Of a stretch of DNA of 64,000 nucleotides, positions 18,789 through 28,104 are shown one piece after another. Numbering within the stretch: the stretch's first letter is position 1; each line of letters starts with the position of its first letter. This stretch comes from an uncultured Acetatifactor sp. (lineage in GTDB: Bacteria; Bacillota; Clostridia; Lachnospirales; Lachnospiraceae), in NCBI GenBank assembly GCA_947630715.1, contig CANRIP010000011.1, forward strand, positions 1-64,000, written 5' to 3'. The translations under genes and the position numbers were made by a program. Below the pieces are notes generated by a model. That model was not told the DNA's origin. It did not search any database and saw only the letters and a list, made by a program, of their open reading frames with translations.

Positions 18789-20162
18789 ATGAATCAGAAT
18801 CAACAACAGGACGGCGCAATCCGAATTCTCCCGTTAAACGGCGGGACAAAGCGCGGCATTTTACAGGATCTGATCCAGAGAAGCGCTAACAATTATTCTC
18901 AATATGAGGATAAGGTAAATGAAATCATCCGACGGGTGAGAGAGGAAGGGGATCAGGCCCTGTTCGCATACACCCGGGAATTTGACAAATACCAGTTGGA
19001 CGTTCATAATATTCTGGTGACGGAGGAACAGGTGGAGGAAGCGTATCGCCAACTGGATCCCGGTCTTTTGAAGGTGATGGAAAAATCCGCCGCCAACATC
19101 CGGGACTTTCACGCCAGACAGTTGAGAAACAGTTGGTTTGACGCCCGGGAAGACGGCGTAATTCTGGGTATGAAAATCACTCCCATTGAAAGAGCGGGGG
19201 TGTATGTGCCCGGAGGAAAAGCGGCGTATCCTTCCAGCGTTCTGATGAACGTGATCCCGGCCAGAACAGCGGGTGTAAAGGAAATTATCATGACAACGCC
19301 TCCGGGAGCGGACGGCTCCATCAACCCGGCCACTCTGGCCGCCGCAAAAATTGCGGGAGTGGACAAGATTTATAAAATCGGCGGCGCACAGGCCATCGCC
19401 GCTATGGCGTTCGGCACCCAGTCCGTTCCACGGGTGGACAAAATTACAGGCCCCGGCAATATCTTTGTGGCCCTGGCAAAGAAAGCGGTGTACGGTTACG
19501 CGAGCATCGACTCCATTGCGGGCCCCAGCGAAATCCTGGTGCTTGCGGACGAGACGGCGAATCCCGCCTATGTGGCCGCGGATCTGCTCTCTCAGGCGGA
19601 ACATGACGAGATGGCCAGCGCGATTTTGATTACCACCTCGGAAAAGCTGGCCCGGGAAGTATCCCAAAAGGCGGCGGAATTCACGGCAAACCTGTCCCGG
19701 AGGGAGATTATTCAAAAGTCCCTGGAGCGTTACGGGTATATTCTGGTGGCGGAAAACATGCAGGACGCCATAGAGGCGGTGAACGAGATCGCCTCCGAGC
19801 ATCTGGAAATCCTCACCGCGAATCCCTTCGAGGTCATGACCAAGGTCAAAAACGCGGGAGCGATCTTCCTGGGAGAATATTCCTCCGAGCCCCTGGGCGA
19901 TTATTTTGCGGGGCCGAACCACATTCTCCCCACCAACGGCACGGCAAGGTTTTTCTCCCCGGTGAACGTGGACGATTTCCTGAAAAAAACCAGCATCATT
20001 TCCTATTCCCGGGAAGCCTTGGAGAAAGCCCATAAGGACATTGTAACGTTCGCCCAGAGCGAGGGACTGACCGCTCACGCCAACAGCATTCAGACGCGCT
20101 TTGACACAAACACCATTGATCCGGCCGACAAAGCCGGAAACAGGCAGGAGGCCAAAGATTGA
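18789..20162 (+). CDS. hisD: histidinol dehydrogenase
   Basis: VPGGKAAYPSSVLMNVIPA; KITGPGNIFVALAKK; IDSIAGPSEILV; SEHLEI; start set at the internal ATG (MNQNQQQDG). Confidence 0.95.
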   Translation: MNQNQQQDGAIRILPLNGGTKRGILQDLIQRSANNYSQYEDKVNEIIRRVREEGDQALFAYTREFDKYQLDVHNILVTEEQVEEAYRQLDPGLLKVMEKSAANIRDFHARQLRNSWFDAREDGVILGMKITPIERAGVYVPGGKAAYPSSVLMNVIPARTAGVKEIIMTTPPGADGSINPATLAAAKIAGVDKIYKIGGAQAIAAMAFGTQSVPRVDKITGPGNIFVALAKKAVYGYASIDSIAGPSEILVLADETANPAYVAADLLSQAEHDEMASAILITTSEKLAREVSQKAAEFTANLSRREIIQKSLERYGYILVAENMQDAIEAVNEIASEHLEILTANPFEVMTKVKNAGAIFLGEYSSEPLGDYFAGPNHILPTNGTARFFSPVNVDDFLKKTSIISYSREALEKAHKDIVTFAQSEGLTAHANSIQTRFDTNTIDPADKAGNRQEAKD

Positions 20163-20350
20163 AAATTAAAATTTTCAATCGCGAGATTTGTGTCCGCGCG
20201 CTGTTTGACACAAACTCGTTATGCGCAAAGATCAGCGCGGAAATGAGGTATAAGATTGAAAATTAAAATTTTCAATCGCGAGATTTGTGTCCGCGCGCTG
20301 CTTGACACAAACTCGTTATGCGCAAAGATCAGCGCGGAAATGAGGTGTAA
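20157..20350 (+). repeat. 97-bp structured element, tandem dimer (locus 1), between hisD and hisB; carries an SD
   Basis: gattgaaaattaaaattttcaatcgcgagatttgtgtccgcgcgctg(t/c)ttgacacaaactcgttatgcgcaaagatcagcgcggaaatgaggt; copy starts 20157 and 20254; near-identical to 60789-60985 (reverse complement). Confidence 0.97.
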
Positions 20351-20352
20351 AA

Positions 20353-20943
20353 ATGACAAACAGGATCGGAAAGGCAGCCCGTAAGACAAAGGAAACTGAC
20401 ATTACTGTCACAATCAATCTGGACGGCAGCGGAAAAGCCGAAACGGCAACGGGAATCGGCTTTCTGGATCACATGCTGGAAAGCTTTGCCAGACATGGTT
20501 TTTTTGATCTGGACTGCAGGTGCAGCGGGGATCTTGCCGTGGACGGACATCACAGCGTGGAGGATACGGGGATCGTTCTGGGACAGGCGATTGCGGACGC
20601 GCTGGGGGACAAAAAGGGAATCCGGCGGTATGGACATTTTCTGCTGCCTATGGACGATGCCCTGGCGCTGTGCGCCGTGGATCTGAGCGGAAGGCCGTAT
20701 CTGAATTATGACTGTACCTTCCCGATGGAGCGGGTGGGAGAGCTGGACACGGATCTGGTGAAAGAATTTTTCTACGCGGTCAGTTACAGCGCCGGCATGA
20801 ACATTCATCTGAAGATGCTGGACGGCCAGAATTCCCACCATATGATCGAGGCCGCCTTCAAAGCGTTTGCGAAAGCGCTGGATCAGGCGTCTTCCTTCGA
20901 TCCAAGAACAAAGGACGTTCCCAGCACCAAGGGAACCCTGTAA
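20353..20943 (+). CDS. hisB: imidazoleglycerol-phosphate dehydratase
   Basis: [51 protein letters not shown]. Confidence 0.95.
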   Translation: MTNRIGKAARKTKETDITVTINLDGSGKAETATGIGFLDHMLESFARHGFFDLDCRCSGDLAVDGHHSVEDTGIVLGQAIADALGDKKGIRRYGHFLLPMDDALALCAVDLSGRPYLNYDCTFPMERVGELDTDLVKEFFYAVSYSAGMNIHLKMLDGQNSHHMIEAAFKAFAKALDQASSFDPRTKDVPSTKGTL

Positions 20944-21001
20944 CCGGATTCTTTCGGCGGTCCGCCGGAACCAAGGAAAACCTGAGCGAAAGGGAAAACA
21001 C

Positions 21002-22288
21002 ATGATGGTTAAAAAATTTGTGCCCTGTATCTATCTGTATCACCGTCACGCGGTAAAGGGGCTGACGGACAAAAGCGTGGTGGAGACGGATCCTTTCAGG
21101 CTGGTAAAGCTGTATAACGAACATAACGCGGACGAACTGATCGTGTTCGATCTGTCGGAAAACGATGAGGAACACGAAGACGCCCTGGACATGATCCGGG
21201 AGATCTGCCAGCTTGCGGAGATGGACGTGATCGGGGCCGGCGCCGTGAAACGCATGGAAGACGTCAAAAAGCTTTTGTACGCGGGATGCCGCCGGGCCAT
21301 CCTGGACTATGAGAAACAGAGCAATATCGACGCTACGGAGGAAATCTCCCTGAAATTCGGCCGGGAAAAAATTCTGGCGTCCTATAACGATCCCGGGGTG
21401 CTTTCTCAAAACAAGGAACTGCTGGAAACGTATGTGTCGGGGCTGGTGCTGATGAATCCCCATCAAATCCGTGAGACGATGGAAATCATCGGCCTCCCCT
21501 TTTATGTGCGGATTCAGAACATCGCCCTGAACAAGCTGATGGAAATCTTCGCCTACGAAAATGTATGCGGCGTGACGGGCAATACCATCAACGATAATTA
21601 CAAGGAAATCCTGACGCTGAAGGGCCTGTGCCGGGATAACGGCATTCCGGTGGAAACCCTGGCGTCCGCGTATCGGTGGGAGGACTTTCAAAAGAACAGC
21701 GACGGCCTGGTGCCTGTGATCATACAGGATTACCGGACGCTGGAGGTGCTGATGCTGGCGTACATGAACGAGGAAGCCTTCTCTCAGACCCTGCGTACGG
21801 GGAAAATGACTTATTTCAGCCGCAGCAGACAGACGCTTTGGGTCAAAGGGGAAACCAGCGGCCATTTTCAGTATGTCAAAAGCCTGTCCGCCGACTGCGA
21901 TATGGACACGATACTGGCCAGGGTATCCCAGGTGGGAGCCGCCTGTCATACCGGAGCCAGGAGCTGCTTTTTCAATGAGATCACCAGAAAGGAATATCAG
22001 GAGCCGGAAAATCCCCTTCAGGTGTTTCAGGATGTGTTTGACGTGATTAAGGACAGAAAGGAACATCCCAGAGAGGGCTCCTACACCAATTATCTGTTTG
22101 ACAAGGGCATTGACAAAATCCTGAAAAAGCTGGGAGAGGAGGCTACGGAGATCGTGATCGCGGCCAAGAACCCGGGGGCCGGAGAGGTGAAATATGAGAT
22201 CAGCGATTTCCTGTACCATATGATGGTGCTCATGGCAGAAAAAAATATTACATGGGAGGAGATTACCACAGAGCTTGCCAACCGTTAA
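21002..22288 (+). CDS. hisIE: HisA/HisF-like barrel fused to phosphoribosyl-AMP cyclohydrolase / phosphoribosyl-ATP pyrophosphatase (HisIE)
   Basis: N-terminal [15 protein letters not shown]...[20 protein letters not shown] (HisF-like); His[41 protein letters not shown]; His[12 protein letters not shown]. Confidence 0.9.
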   Translation: MMVKKFVPCIYLYHRHAVKGLTDKSVVETDPFRLVKLYNEHNADELIVFDLSENDEEHEDALDMIREICQLAEMDVIGAGAVKRMEDVKKLLYAGCRRAILDYEKQSNIDATEEISLKFGREKILASYNDPGVLSQNKELLETYVSGLVLMNPHQIRETMEIIGLPFYVRIQNIALNKLMEIFAYENVCGVTGNTINDNYKEILTLKGLCRDNGIPVETLASAYRWEDFQKNSDGLVPVIIQDYRTLEVLMLAYMNEEAFSQTLRTGKMTYFSRSRQTLWVKGETSGHFQYVKSLSADCDMDTILARVSQVGAACHTGARSCFFNEITRKEYQEPENPLQVFQDVFDVIKDRKEHPREGSYTNYLFDKGIDKILKKLGEEATEIVIAAKNPGAGEVKYEISDFLYHMMVLMAEKNITWEEITTELANR

Positions 22289-22328
22289 AAAACGGAGGGA
22301 ATAAAAAACATCATAAAGGAGGCAGTGT

Positions 22329-25300
22329 ATGGAAGAAGAACGCATTCAGGGAACCTCCCGCCGCGACGAGGAGAAGCACCTGGAGAAGACACTTGCCGTC
22401 ATCCGCACGAATATGGAGGATTACGGCCGTCAGGTTCGCAGGATGCAGGAGGACATTGAGGAAATGTACCGGCATTACCACGACAATGACGTGGAAGTGT
22501 ACACCATGTTAAGCAACACGATCACCATGCATGAGCACATGAAACATGCTCTGGAGAGAAACGAAAAGGCGCTGAACAAGCCTTATTTCGGGAGAATCGT
22601 CTTCCGGGAAAAGGACTCCGGCCTGACGGAATCTCTCTATATCGGCAGGGGAGGCGTTTCCGTGGATCCCGTGCAGCAACAGGTGGTGGACTGGCGGGCG
22701 CCCGTCGCGGCGGTATACTATGAAAACGGCCTGGGAGAATGCCGGTATGCTGCGCCGAATGGAACGGAAATAGACATCGATCTGAAACTGAAACGGACTT
22801 ATGAGATCGAAAACGGAAAGCTGAAGGATTATTTTGACAGCGAGGTGATCTCCAACGATGAACTGCTGACCAAGTACCTTGCCCGGAACAAACAGGCGGT
22901 TCTTTCGGAGATCGTTTCCACCATTCAGAAGGAGCAGAACGAAATCATACGGCGATCTCCCTATCACAATATCATTGTGCAGGGCGTGGCTGGGTCGGGC
23001 AAGACAACCGTAGCCATGCACAGAATTTCTTTCATCCTGTATAACTATGCGGAACGGTTCCGGCCGGAGGATTTTTACATCGTGGGAAGCAGCCGGATCC
23101 TGTTAAATTACATCACCGGCGTACTGCCGGATCTGGATGTGCACGGGGTGCGGCAGATGACCATGGAACAGCTTTTTGTCCGGCTGCTCTATGAGGAATG
23201 GGACGGGAAAAAGTACCGGATCAGGACGGAAAGCCCCTCGGATCCCGCCCGGGAGACGAGACAGAGCGCTCAATGGTTTGAGGAACTGAAGGCTTTCTGC
23301 AACGAGCTGGAGCAAAGCTGCATTCGGACGGACAGCGTCACTTTGAACCCGCGACAGTTTGTGGAGGGCATTCAGGACGGGAAAAGCGGAGTTTACGACC
23401 GCAGCAAACCGGGCGATCCCCTGATCCTTCTGGTGGACGGGGAGGACGTAAAGCGGTATCTGTTACAAAATCCCCAGCTTTCTATTCAAAGTAAAATCAA
23501 TATGCTGAACGAACGCCTGATGAACAAGGTGCAGGACGCGTTTCTGGGGAAAGAGTTCCGATATACCGACGAAGAAAAAAAGGCGATTCAGAAAGCGTAC
23601 CGAAACCGATACGGTGGAAAGCGGTGGAAAATCCCTGTCCCGAAACTGTACCGGGATTTTTTACTGCGCCAGAAACGTAAGGGATATCAGGTTTCGCTCC
23701 CCAACGGGGAATTTGACGTTTACGATCTGGCGGCCATGGCGTATCTATACAAGCGCACCGGGGAAACGGAAGTGATCAGCGAGGCCCGCCATATGGTGAT
23801 CGACGAGGCTCAGGATTTTGGAATGATGATTTACCACTGTCTCCATGAGTGCGTTCACGGCTGTACCTATACCATTATGGGGGACGTCTCCCAGAATATC
23901 CGGTTCGGCATGGGGTTAAACCGGTGGGAGCCTCTGCGGGAGCTGATGCTGACGGATCCCATGGATCATTTCGACATCCTGGAAAAAAGCTATCGCAACA
24001 CGGTAGAAATCTCCCGGTTCGCCGCGGAAATCCTAAAACACGGCAGTTTTCGGCCATATCCGGCCAAGCCCATCATCCGGCACGGAAGGAAGGTGCGGGT
24101 GGAGAAGGTTCCGGAGGACAGACTGTATGAGGAGGCGGCCCGGATCTGCCGGGAATGGCGGGAGAGAGGGCTGGAAACCATCGCGCTTATTCTGCGGGAC
24201 AAAGAAAAGGCCCGGGATGCCGCTCAAAGGCTGTCCTCTCTGCTGCCCATTCTGGAGACGGATCCGGAGAAGGCGGAATTCGGAAACGGCGTTATGGCGC
24301 TGCCGGTGGAGTATACAAAGGGGCTGGAATTTGACGCCTGTCTGATCCTGGATCCCACGGCGCAGGAGTATCCGGTGGATGACGGCCATGCCAGACTTTT
24401 GTATGTGGCCGCCACCAGAGCGCTGCATGAGCTTTGTGTGCTTTCCGCCGGAACGCTCACCGGCCTGATCGGGGAGCCTGCGCCGGAAAGGGCGGAGGAA
24501 CCGCCGGAAATGGCAGCCCAGCCGCCAAAAAAGCCGGAAATCCATACGCCCAAACAGCCCGCCCTGCGCTCAAGGCCGAAAGCTTTTCTGGCGGCGTCCC
24601 CGGCAAAGTCCGCCACTCCTGAGCGGGTCAAGCCCCTTACCTCTTACGCCGCCGGGAAGACGGGCACGGCCAAACCAAAGGACGAAACCCCGGCCCCTCC
24701 TGCGGCTTTCGGAACGGCGGTTTCTGCGGACAAGCTGACGCCCGGGGGCCACGCTGCGGCGGATCTTGCCCTGCGCTGGACCAGCAAAAGCCCGGAGGGG
24801 CTGCAGTTGCAAAGCCGGGGCGGCATTCTGCGGATTGCGCCCGTTTCCCCATCCATCCTGCGGTTGACCTTCCAAAAAGGGGGGAATTTTGCAAAACCTT
24901 CCCCATCCTCCCTGCCCGTTCCCCGCACGGATACGCCCTGGACCAGCAAGGAGACGGGGACGGCGGTGGAAATGTCCACAGGGGAAATCCTGCTGCGGAT
25001 CGAAAAAAGGACGGGGGCCGTCAGTTTCTTTGACCCGGACGGAACACTCCTTACGGCGGAACGGGATAGACAGTGCCGTCTGGTGGAGGAAAAAGCCGGT
25101 GGCCGCTCCCGCAGCTTTCTGTTTTTCCGGCTCTTTGCCGATGAAACCCTGTCTGCCCTGAACGCGCCGGATCAGCCGCTCCTGCGGCTGGATCAGATTC
25201 CGCGCCGGATTACCCCGGATCCTTCTAAGGAGCCGGGATATCCCTTCCTGATTTCCTCCAGGGGTTACGGCCTCTGTCTCCCGACCAAGGGGGACGTCTT

Positions 25301-25430
25301 CTGCCAGGTTCTGCCAAAGGAGCTTTGCCTTTGCGCGGAAGGGCAGGAGGGGACGGAACTGTATTTTCTGAAGGGGAAAGATCCCGACAGTTTACAGGAC
25401 GCCTTCCGCCGGTTCCTCGGACGGCTGTAA
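22329..25430 (+). CDS. HelD-like superfamily 1 helicase with C-terminal GH31-type N-terminal beta-sandwich domain
   Basis: HelD-like coiled-coil N-terminus, QQVVDWRAPVAAVYYENG, Walker A GVAGSGKTTVAMHR, VIDEAQDFG, LLYVAATRALHEL; after a Pro/Ala-rich linker: RIAPVSPSILRLTFQ ... FFRLFADETLSALN ... PFLISSRGYGLCLP ... LYFLKGKDPDSLQDAFRRFLGRL. Confidence 0.85.
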   Translation: MEEERIQGTSRRDEEKHLEKTLAVIRTNMEDYGRQVRRMQEDIEEMYRHYHDNDVEVYTMLSNTITMHEHMKHALERNEKALNKPYFGRIVFREKDSGLTESLYIGRGGVSVDPVQQQVVDWRAPVAAVYYENGLGECRYAAPNGTEIDIDLKLKRTYEIENGKLKDYFDSEVISNDELLTKYLARNKQAVLSEIVSTIQKEQNEIIRRSPYHNIIVQGVAGSGKTTVAMHRISFILYNYAERFRPEDFYIVGSSRILLNYITGVLPDLDVHGVRQMTMEQLFVRLLYEEWDGKKYRIRTESPSDPARETRQSAQWFEELKAFCNELEQSCIRTDSVTLNPRQFVEGIQDGKSGVYDRSKPGDPLILLVDGEDVKRYLLQNPQLSIQSKINMLNERLMNKVQDAFLGKEFRYTDEEKKAIQKAYRNRYGGKRWKIPVPKLYRDFLLRQKRKGYQVSLPNGEFDVYDLAAMAYLYKRTGETEVISEARHMVIDEAQDFGMMIYHCLHECVHGCTYTIMGDVSQNIRFGMGLNRWEPLRELMLTDPMDHFDILEKSYRNTVEISRFAAEILKHGSFRPYPAKPIIRHGRKVRVEKVPEDRLYEEAARICREWRERGLETIALILRDKEKARDAAQRLSSLLPILETDPEKAEFGNGVMALPVEYTKGLEFDACLILDPTAQEYPVDDGHARLLYVAATRALHELCVLSAGTLTGLIGEPAPERAEEPPEMAAQPPKKPEIHTPKQPALRSRPKAFLAASPAKSATPERVKPLTSYAAGKTGTAKPKDETPAPPAAFGTAVSADKLTPGGHAAADLALRWTSKSPEGLQLQSRGGILRIAPVSPSILRLTFQKGGNFAKPSPSSLPVPRTDTPWTSKETGTAVEMSTGEILLRIEKRTGAVSFFDPDGTLLTAERDRQCRLVEEKAGGRSRSFLFFRLFADETLSALNAPDQPLLRLDQIPRRITPDPSKEPGYPFLISSRGYGLCLPTKGDVFCQVLPKELCLCAEGQEGTELYFLKGKDPDSLQDAFRRFLGRL

Positions 25431-25772
25431 CAGTTCCGGGGCCCAGGTGTCGATGGTTTCCTGAAAGTCGGCCGAGATTGCCTGAAAGATGTTTTCCGAG
25501 GTGATCCCGGCCACACTTGTGCCCTTCATATCCATCAGAATCGCCAGGCCCAGAAGTCCGGCCGCCAGCGCCAGCCGGATCCGGAAGGAAGTATTGGGCT
25601 CCGTCTGCTCCGGCGGATCCTCCAAAAACAGATCCGGGTCTTCCGCCAGGGGCCGCGAGCTTCTGCCGTAGAGGATTCGTTCCCGGTTGGACAGATCCAT
25701 CTGGTCTTCTCTGTATCTGGCCCTGATCTGCTTTAACAGTCTCAGCCTTTTTTCCGTGCTCACATCATCCAT
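25392..25772 (-). CDS. small hypothetical protein with one TM helix
   Basis: MDDVSTEKRLRLLKQIRARYREDQ...IRLALAAGLLGLAILMDM; SD-like AGGTGAG upstream; converges on the helicase gene. Confidence 0.6.
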   Translation of the reverse strand: MDDVSTEKRLRLLKQIRARYREDQMDLSNRERILYGRSSRPLAEDPDLFLEDPPEQTEPNTSFRIRLALAAGLLGLAILMDMKGTSVAGITSENIFQAISADFQETIDTWAPELLQPSEEPAEGVL

Positions 25773-25978
25773 GCTCTCACCTGACCTGTACAATTTACTA
25801 TACAATATGCGGGGAGCGTGACTTTAGAACCCCACCGTTTCCGCGGAATTTTCCGCAGGTTTCCTTCGTTGCTATGGCTTTTTTGCGGCCTGTGTGATAT
25901 ACTGGACATCGGGCGGACGCGCCCGGGCCGGATTTTGGCAGAAAAAACTTATCCATCCGGCAGAAAGGACGGCAGACA

Positions 25979-26929
25979 GTGATACAAAGCGGCAAAGAAT
26001 GGAAAGAACGGATCCTTACCAGCATTTCCCGGGTCATTGTGGGAAAGGAAGAAACAATCACATTGCTTCTGACGGCATTTCTGGCGGAGGGCCATGTGCT
26101 GTTGGAGGATGTGCCGGGGACGGGCAAGACGAGACTTGCCAAGACGCTGGCCGCGCTGATGAACGCGGATTACTCCCGGATTCAGTTTACCCCGGATCTG
26201 CTGCCGGGAGATATCACCGGCATGAATATTTACGACAGAAGAACCAACCAGTTTGTCCTCCGAAAAGGCCCTGTTTTCACCAACATCCTTCTGGCGGACG
26301 AGATCAACCGGGCCACTCCCAGAACCCAGGCGGGTCTTCTGGAGTGCATGGAGGAAAGACAGGTGACCATCGACGGGGAATCCCTCCCTCTGGAGGAACC
26401 CTTCTTTGTCATTGCCACCCAGAACCCGGTGGAGACGGCGGGCACTTTTCCCTTGCCGGAGGCCCAGTTGGACCGTTTCACCATGAAATTATCCATGGGG
26501 CTGCCCCAGAAGGAGCAGGAACTGTCCATCCTGGAGCGGTACCTGGATTCCGACCCTCTGGACAGCGTGGAAAGCATTCTCACCGGGAAGGATCTGACCG
26601 CTGCGCGGAAGGAGGCGGGACAGGTCTTTATCCACCCCTGCGTGAGAGAATATCTGGTGGATCTGGTGGAGGGCACCCGAAACCATCCGCAGACCATCCT
26701 GGGGGCCAGCCCCAGAGGCAGCCTGGCCCTGATGCGGTGCGCCAAGGCTTACGCCTGGCTGGACGGCCGGACATATGTGACGCCTGACGATATAAAGACC
26801 CTGGCGGTTCCCGTGCTGGCCCACCGTATCGTCATGGATTTCGGGATGGGAGGCTCCCGGAAAGCCGCCGGCATTGTGGAGGCAGTGCTGGACACTGTCA
26901 CCGTCCCCACGGAGGATTTCACCCTATGA
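25979..26929 (+). CDS. MoxR family AAA+ ATPase
   Basis: HVLLEDVPGTGKTRLAKTLA; FTPDLLPGDITGMNIYD; LLADEINRATPRTQAGLLECMEERQVT; GTG start. Confidence 0.93.
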   Translation: MIQSGKEWKERILTSISRVIVGKEETITLLLTAFLAEGHVLLEDVPGTGKTRLAKTLAALMNADYSRIQFTPDLLPGDITGMNIYDRRTNQFVLRKGPVFTNILLADEINRATPRTQAGLLECMEERQVTIDGESLPLEEPFFVIATQNPVETAGTFPLPEAQLDRFTMKLSMGLPQKEQELSILERYLDSDPLDSVESILTGKDLTAARKEAGQVFIHPCVREYLVDLVEGTRNHPQTILGASPRGSLALMRCAKAYAWLDGRTYVTPDDIKTLAVPVLAHRIVMDFGMGGSRKAAGIVEAVLDTVTVPTEDFTL

Positions 26930-28044
26930 CCAGACTGATCGTGGTCTGCGCCCTGTTTGCGCTGCTGTACCTGTTTCAGCTTACGCTCTGCCGCTGTTTC
27001 TGGAAGAAGGGCCTTCAGGTCAACATCGCCTTTGCCCAGAATCATATTTTTCAGGGAGAGCAGGGGCAGCTCCTGGAGGTGATTGAAAACAGGAAACGGC
27101 TCCCCATAGCCATGTTGAAGGTGAAGTTCAGGACGGACCGCAGTCTGGACTTCGGCTCCGATAAGGGCTCCAAGACCACGGATAAATATTACCGGTACGA
27201 CGTGTTCCATGTGGGCGGCGGGGAGAGAGTCAGACGCACCCTTCCCTTTGTGGGAACCAAGCGGGGATACTATGTGATCGACGGGATGGATCTGGTGGTG
27301 TCGGATCTGTTCCTCTACACGAATTACATGCAGTCGGTTCCCGGAAACTCGGAGCTGTATGTGTACCCCAAGCCCTTTGACAGCGAGCAGTTTTTAAGCT
27401 GCCTGACCCGGTTAAACGGCGAGATCCTGGTCAGACGCAATTTTCAGGAGGATCCCTTTGAATACCGGGGGCTCAGGGAATACCAGCCCTCCGACAGCAT
27501 GCGGGACATCAACTGGAAAGCCACCGCCCGGACGGGAGAGCTGATGGTCAACTTAAAAAACCACACTTCCGTCAGGATTGCCCGGATTTTTATGAATCTG
27601 CGGGGGGAGGGCATTTTCAGGCAGGGGGACTGCGTGGAGGCGGCAATCCGCATGGCGGCCGGGCTGTGCAGCGCCTTTTTGAGCCAGGGGATGGAGATTT
27701 CCTGTTACGGGAACGGCAGGGACGCCCTGACGGGGAACTATGTCGTGATCTCCCAAAAAAGCGGAAACAACCAGATGGATTTGATCTACCGGACCCTGGC
27801 CCGGATCGATACGGACAAGGAACCCGGAAACTTTGCGGAAACCATGGGAGACAGGCTGCTGGATTGCCGGGAAGACAGCGTTACCTGTCTGATTTCTCCC
27901 GGCTATTCCGACGATTTCCTGCAGCTTCTCAGGCAGTACGCCGGCACGGGCCGGGATTACTGCTGGTTTTATCCCCTGGCCGGCGGCGCAAGGCCCAATC
28001 TGCCGGAGGACGTGGCAAAATATGTGCAGTTTATCCGCATCTGA
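26926..28044 (+). CDS. DUF58 domain-containing protein
   Basis: N-terminal TM; EDPFEYRGLREYQPSDSMRDINWKATARTGELMV. Confidence 0.9.
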   Translation: MTRLIVVCALFALLYLFQLTLCRCFWKKGLQVNIAFAQNHIFQGEQGQLLEVIENRKRLPIAMLKVKFRTDRSLDFGSDKGSKTTDKYYRYDVFHVGGGERVRRTLPFVGTKRGYYVIDGMDLVVSDLFLYTNYMQSVPGNSELYVYPKPFDSEQFLSCLTRLNGEILVRRNFQEDPFEYRGLREYQPSDSMRDINWKATARTGELMVNLKNHTSVRIARIFMNLRGEGIFRQGDCVEAAIRMAAGLCSAFLSQGMEISCYGNGRDALTGNYVVISQKSGNNQMDLIYRTLARIDTDKEPGNFAETMGDRLLDCREDSVTCLISPGYSDDFLQLLRQYAGTGRDYCWFYPLAGGARPNLPEDVAKYVQFIRI

Positions 28045-28104
28045 GCCGGCGGCTCCCCTCCAGGGGGATCGGACAGATCCGGGAGGGAGGAAAGGGACGG
28101 ATCC

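Noticed and set aside
20858-22345. 495-aa minus-strand ORF opposite hisIE
   Set aside because: Shadow of a well-supported plus-strand gene.
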